Shown piece after piece: positions 61,320 to 64,000 of a stretch of 64,000 bases of DNA. Where the stretch lies: the NCBI GenBank assembly GCA_014799925.1, contig JAAVHC010000002.1:62001-126000 (forward strand), read 5' to 3'. The position numbers and the translations under genes are program-made. The notes under the pieces were generated by a model. That model was not told the DNA's origin. It searched no databases and saw only the letters and a program-made list of their open reading frames with translations. Positions within the stretch are counted from its first letter, which is position 1, and each line of letters begins with the position of its first letter. Source of the stretch: Oscillibacter sp. GTDB lineage: Bacteria > Bacillota > Clostridia > Oscillospirales > Oscillospiraceae.

Positions 61320-62065
61320 GTCTGTTCAACAGCCCGCCGCCCGAGGAGGAGGCGAAGCCCCTGCATCCTGTGACCCGCTGGTTCCGGGCGGTCACGGGGC
61401 ATTTCTGCTTTGTGATTTTCATCGGACTGATGCTGGGGATCTCTCTGATCCCCGCCGCGCTGTGCGTATACGGATTCCTCTCCACCGGGGCGCTGGTCTA
61501 TGTTCTGGGTGGGATCCTGTCCGGCGCGGTGGCGGGGCCGGTGTGGGCGGCCATCCAAAGGGCCGCCTGGGAGCTGCAGTTCGGGCATCCCTGGTATCTC
61601 TACCGGGGTTTTCTGCACTGGCTGCGGAGCAATCTGCGGCAGGGGGCGGCGCTGGGCGTCCTGGGCGCGTTTCTGTGGACTCTGCTTCTGTCCCCCGCCG
61701 TCATGGTCCCGCTGGGCGGCCTGCCCCTGCCGGTATGGCTGCTGGTCATCCTTGCGGCGGGCGCGGTGGCGCTGGCCTCCGCCGGCGGCTATGCCTTCTA
61801 CCAGTCCGCCCGGTGGGAGCTGCGCCTGGGGGTCGTGCTGACAAACAGCCTGCTGCTGCTGTTCGCCGTAAAATGGCGGACGCTGCTGGCGGGAGCGCTG
61901 TGGCTGGCGCTGCCGGCGGCGCTGGCGCTCTGGTATCCCGTGGTGTTTCCACTGTGCGTGATCACCGGCCTGCCCGTGCTGATGAGCGTCACGGTCCAGG
62001 CGGTCTTTGCGCCGGAAGTGGACCGACTGATGGAAGAGAGCGCGAAGCGTGATGCCGGAATCTGA
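61316..62065 (+). CDS. DUF624/YesL-like membrane protein
   Basis: The ATG overlaps the preceding stop (ATGA); 249 residues with about six hydrophobic helices. The GPVWAAIQRAAWEL and YRGFLHWLRSNLRQGAALG stretches resemble the YesL/DUF624 pattern, proteins typically encoded in rhamnogalacturonan and other plant-polysaccharide transport loci, with an auxiliary role. It closes the plus-strand catabolic operon; a terminator follows. Confidence 0.65.
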   Translation: MSLFNSPPPEEEAKPLHPVTRWFRAVTGHFCFVIFIGLMLGISLIPAALCVYGFLSTGALVYVLGGILSGAVAGPVWAAIQRAAWELQFGHPWYLYRGFLHWLRSNLRQGAALGVLGAFLWTLLLSPAVMVPLGGLPLPVWLLVILAAGAVALASAGGYAFYQSARWELRLGVVLTNSLLLLFAVKWRTLLAGALWLALPAALALWYPVVFPLCVITGLPVLMSVTVQAVFAPEVDRLMEESAKRDAGI

Positions 62066-62076
62066 TCCGGACGATG

Positions 62077-62115
62077 AAGGGGAGAGGCCGTGCGGTCTCT
62101 CCCCTTATATTCTCT
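62077..62115 (+). terminator. Terminator of the plus-strand catabolic operon
   Basis: GGGGAGAGGCC pairs with GGTCTCTCCCC (one mismatch), followed by TTATATTCT. The rest of the 264-bp spacer to the next stop codon is AT-rich with nothing else recognised. Confidence 0.7.
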
Positions 62116-62329
62116 ATACTCTTCCCTGATTCCTGTTTCTCTTAGCATGAGCGGAATTTGTAAGGCTGTTATTCCACGTCTATCACACATTTATCTGCGC
62201 CTGTTTTTATGCTTTTATACATCCTTCCCGAATACCTTACTGAAAATATTGCCTAAAGCGCAATAACACCATGTTTTTGATAGTTCCAGGGGATCGGGGG
62301 GCGATATCTTTAACTTTCAGGAAAGAGCG

Positions 62330-63634
62330 TCAGTATTCCCAGCCCTCCGGGCTGTTCATGCCGACCCAGTTATCCGTTGTGGAGTGGGTCAGCTCGCGAC
62401 CTTCGGGGTCCAGCTCGTAGGGAAGCCCTTTGATGATATACTCCCGGTCATACTCGTCCACGACAACGGCGGTAACCGTGAAAATATCTCCCACTTCCGG
62501 CACGACGGACACCGCCGGGAAGCGGTAAAAATCGTAGTCGCCGTCATCATAACTGCGGAACTTGTCCGGTTTCTCGCAGGGCTCCAGCCAGCCCAGCAGG
62601 GCCTGGTTCCGGAACAGACCAATCCGGATGGATTTGACCTCCGCGCGCCCGATCCTTTCGTCCGCGGCGACGACCTTTCTTGACCTGTTCAGTCTCTGCG
62701 CCGCATACTCGTCCGACCAGTCCAGCTCTCCCGCCTTATTCAGCTCCTTCCACATCATCGCCGAGATCGCGTCCATATAGTCGAAGTCTATGTCGGGCAG
62801 GGAATCGCTGTAAAGGCCATAGTGGGTGTCCAGCAGCTGGGTCTCCCGCACGTCGCCGGTGACAAATACAACGGAGATGGTGATCTCATTGGTCAGTTCG
62901 CTTGTCAGCCCGGCGGAAAAGGTCTGGCCCGCCCCCAGCTCGCCGGGGACCTCTGTTACCATATTTCCATCGTCCGCCACGAATACTGCCGTCATACCCT
63001 CGGTGTAGGTCCTGGGAGCGGCGCAGGCGGTGAAGGTGACCGTGTTGGCGGCCAGGTCGGCGGAGACGATCTCCGTGCCATAGCTGGCGGTAAGGTTGTT
63101 CTGGTTTTTCAGCACCTCCTCCACCCGGTTGGTAATGCCGGAGATCTGACTGTCCACGGACCAGGTGACGCTGTTGATGGAGCTTTGCAGGCTGTTGTAC
63201 TGATTCCGCATATCCCGCAGGTCGCTCCGCAGGCTGTTCAGGACTGCCAGCAGAACGATTCCCGCCGCGGCGGCGATGAACCGGGTCCACCGCCGCTTTT
63301 TGGGCGGCTGACGGGCCGTCAGATAGCGGTCCACGATCTCCTCCACCATTTTTAACTGCGTTTCGGTCAGCTCGCCGGGATCGTTCCCGCCCTCCGGCGG
63401 GGCGGCTCTTTCTTCCTCCGCCGCGGGCCGGACCGGCTCCTCCACGCCCAGCAGCCAGCCGATGGTCACGCCGAACAGGCGGCCCATAGAGATCAATTTC
63501 TCTATTTCCGGCAGAGCGGAACCGCTCTCCCATTTATAGACGGACTGGCGGGAAACGCCCAGAGCCTCCCCAAGCGCCTCCTGACTGAGGCCCAGCTCTT
63601 TTCGTTTTTGCGCAATGCGTTGTCCGATGGTCAT
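62330..63634 (-). CDS. XRE-family regulator with transmembrane helix and extracellular domain
   Basis: The start is the ATG at 63634, 8 nt after AAAGGAGG; an ATG six bases upstream is too close to that site. The 434-residue protein has an XRE helix-turn-helix (LSQEALGEALGVSRQSVYKWESG), a charged linker, and a membrane helix near residue 125 (FIAAAAGIVLLAVLNSL). A coiled-coil stalk (MRNQYNSLQSSINSVTW...) and a roughly 240-residue extracellular domain follow. This one-component transmembrane sensor design is frequent in Clostridia; signal and target genes are unknown. Confidence 0.8.
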   Translation of the reverse strand: MTIGQRIAQKRKELGLSQEALGEALGVSRQSVYKWESGSALPEIEKLISMGRLFGVTIGWLLGVEEPVRPAAEEERAAPPEGGNDPGELTETQLKMVEEIVDRYLTARQPPKKRRWTRFIAAAAGIVLLAVLNSLRSDLRDMRNQYNSLQSSINSVTWSVDSQISGITNRVEEVLKNQNNLTASYGTEIVSADLAANTVTFTACAAPRTYTEGMTAVFVADDGNMVTEVPGELGAGQTFSAGLTSELTNEITISVVFVTGDVRETQLLDTHYGLYSDSLPDIDFDYMDAISAMMWKELNKAGELDWSDEYAAQRLNRSRKVVAADERIGRAEVKSIRIGLFRNQALLGWLEPCEKPDKFRSYDDGDYDFYRFPAVSVVPEVGDIFTVTAVVVDEYDREYIIKGLPYELDPEGRELTHSTTDNWVGMNSPEGWEY

Positions 63635-63663
63635 GGACATCGCCTCCTTTCCCATCCAGAATA

Positions 63664-63708
63664 GCAAAACCGCCCCGGGTATGCCACCAACCGGGGCGGA
63701 ATTTTTGC
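63664..63708 (-). terminator. Terminator after the DUF5662 gene
   Basis: CCGCCCCGG and CCGGGGCGG form a 9-bp stem flanked by AGCAAAA and TTTTTGCT, followed on the minus strand by TTTTGCTATT. Confidence 0.65.
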
Positions 63709-63744
63709 TAACTGACGGTTTACATTTGTCGAAAAACAGTCCGT

Positions 63745-64000
63745 TTACCCATTTTTCAGGATCTCCCGGCGGATGTAGGCGATGGTCTTCTCCTCGCCCT
63801 CGTCCCGGAGCATGAGGAGCATTTTTTCCAGCAGAGCCTGGGTGTTGGGGTGGATAATGTAGCGGTCCAGGCTTTTGACGTAGTAGTCCCAGGGGGAAGC
63901 GTCGGTGTATCGCTCCTTCTGATAAATCTGGCAGGCGGCGACGCGGTCGCAGAACATCTCCACCACGTAGTTGACCGGCATCTCCATGCCGCTCATTTTG
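63745..64000 (-). CDS. DUF5662-like protein, C-terminal part (5' end outside window)
   Basis: The frame stays open through the right edge (a Lys codon precedes the Met at 63996), so only the C-terminal ~84 residues are visible. MPVNYVVEMFCDRVAACQI and LDRYIIHPNTQALLEKML match the end of DUF5662 proteins, small soluble proteins of unknown function found in phages and Firmicutes. Confidence 0.65.
   Translation of the reverse strand, partial: KMSGMEMPVNYVVEMFCDRVAACQIYQKERYTDASPWDYYVKSLDRYIIHPNTQALLEKMLLMLRDEGEEKTIAYIRREILKNG

Overview
The window is a GC-rich (roughly 60-65% by eye) stretch of an anaerobic Gram-positive chromosome. AAGGAGG-type ribosome binding sites, TTGACA/TATAAT promoters with 17-nt spacers, a tandem glycine riboswitch, an L13-type ribosomal leader, lipoprotein solute-binding proteins, an SLH-domain surface protein and acetyl-CoA synthase together suggest a Clostridia gut bacterium, most likely an Oscillospiraceae relative. 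The taxonomic call is inference. No phage, IS transposase, CRISPR array, tRNA or rRNA was recognised.

Layout. 1-5.6 kb (+): two GH94/clan GH-Q phosphorylase-like genes (the first cut by the window edge) and a GH30 glycosidase. 5.6-7.7 kb (-): a GH127 arabinofuranosidase gene with a frameshift near its start. 7.8-9.9 kb (-): an SSB-like protein, then rplM-rpsI behind an L13-type leader. 10-13.1 kb: TtcA-like PP-loop enzyme, DUF2461 protein, TatD and a zinc-ribbon membrane protein. 13.2-20.2 kb (+): glycine riboswitch, a GcvT-SHMT fusion, gcvH, gcvPA and gcvPB, with a serine acetyltransferase-like gene on the opposite strand between the fusion and gcvH.

20.2-34.7 kb (-): thirteen consecutive same-strand genes. 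In transcription order they are FBP aldolase, PPi-type phosphofructokinase, triose-phosphate isomerase-like, alpha/beta hydrolase, LarA-like racemase, an SsuABC/TauABC-type transporter, a DUF4838 (GH163-like) protein, nagB, nagA, a ROK regulator and a TauE exporter. Together they would carry GlcNAc-6-P to triose phosphate. 35.1-38.3 kb (-): a large soluble hybrid histidine kinase. 38.7-45.2 kb (+): acetyl-CoA synthase (acsB), an ECF sigma/anti-sigma pair, the corrinoid-protein reductive activator (RACo) and a small Cys-rich protein.

45.3-62.1 kb: an XRE membrane regulator, then a divergent catabolic island. GntR/UTRA, SGNH hydrolase, alpha/beta esterase and an FAD oxidoreductase lie on the minus strand. 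A second FAD oxidoreductase, a sugar ABC transporter, an SLH-transglutaminase protein, a SorD-like dehydrogenase, a sulfatase, an LRR-MBL fusion and a DUF624-like membrane protein lie on the plus strand. 62.3-64 kb (-): another XRE membrane regulator and a DUF5662 fragment.

The least explained structure is in the intergenic DNA. A family of roughly 170-240-bp elements built from several hairpins occurs as two inward-facing pairs (10.75-11.30 kb and 40.8-43.0 kb), the second bracketing the sigma/anti-sigma genes. Shorter palindromes sharing an ACTTTT...AAAAGT core are scattered elsewhere.
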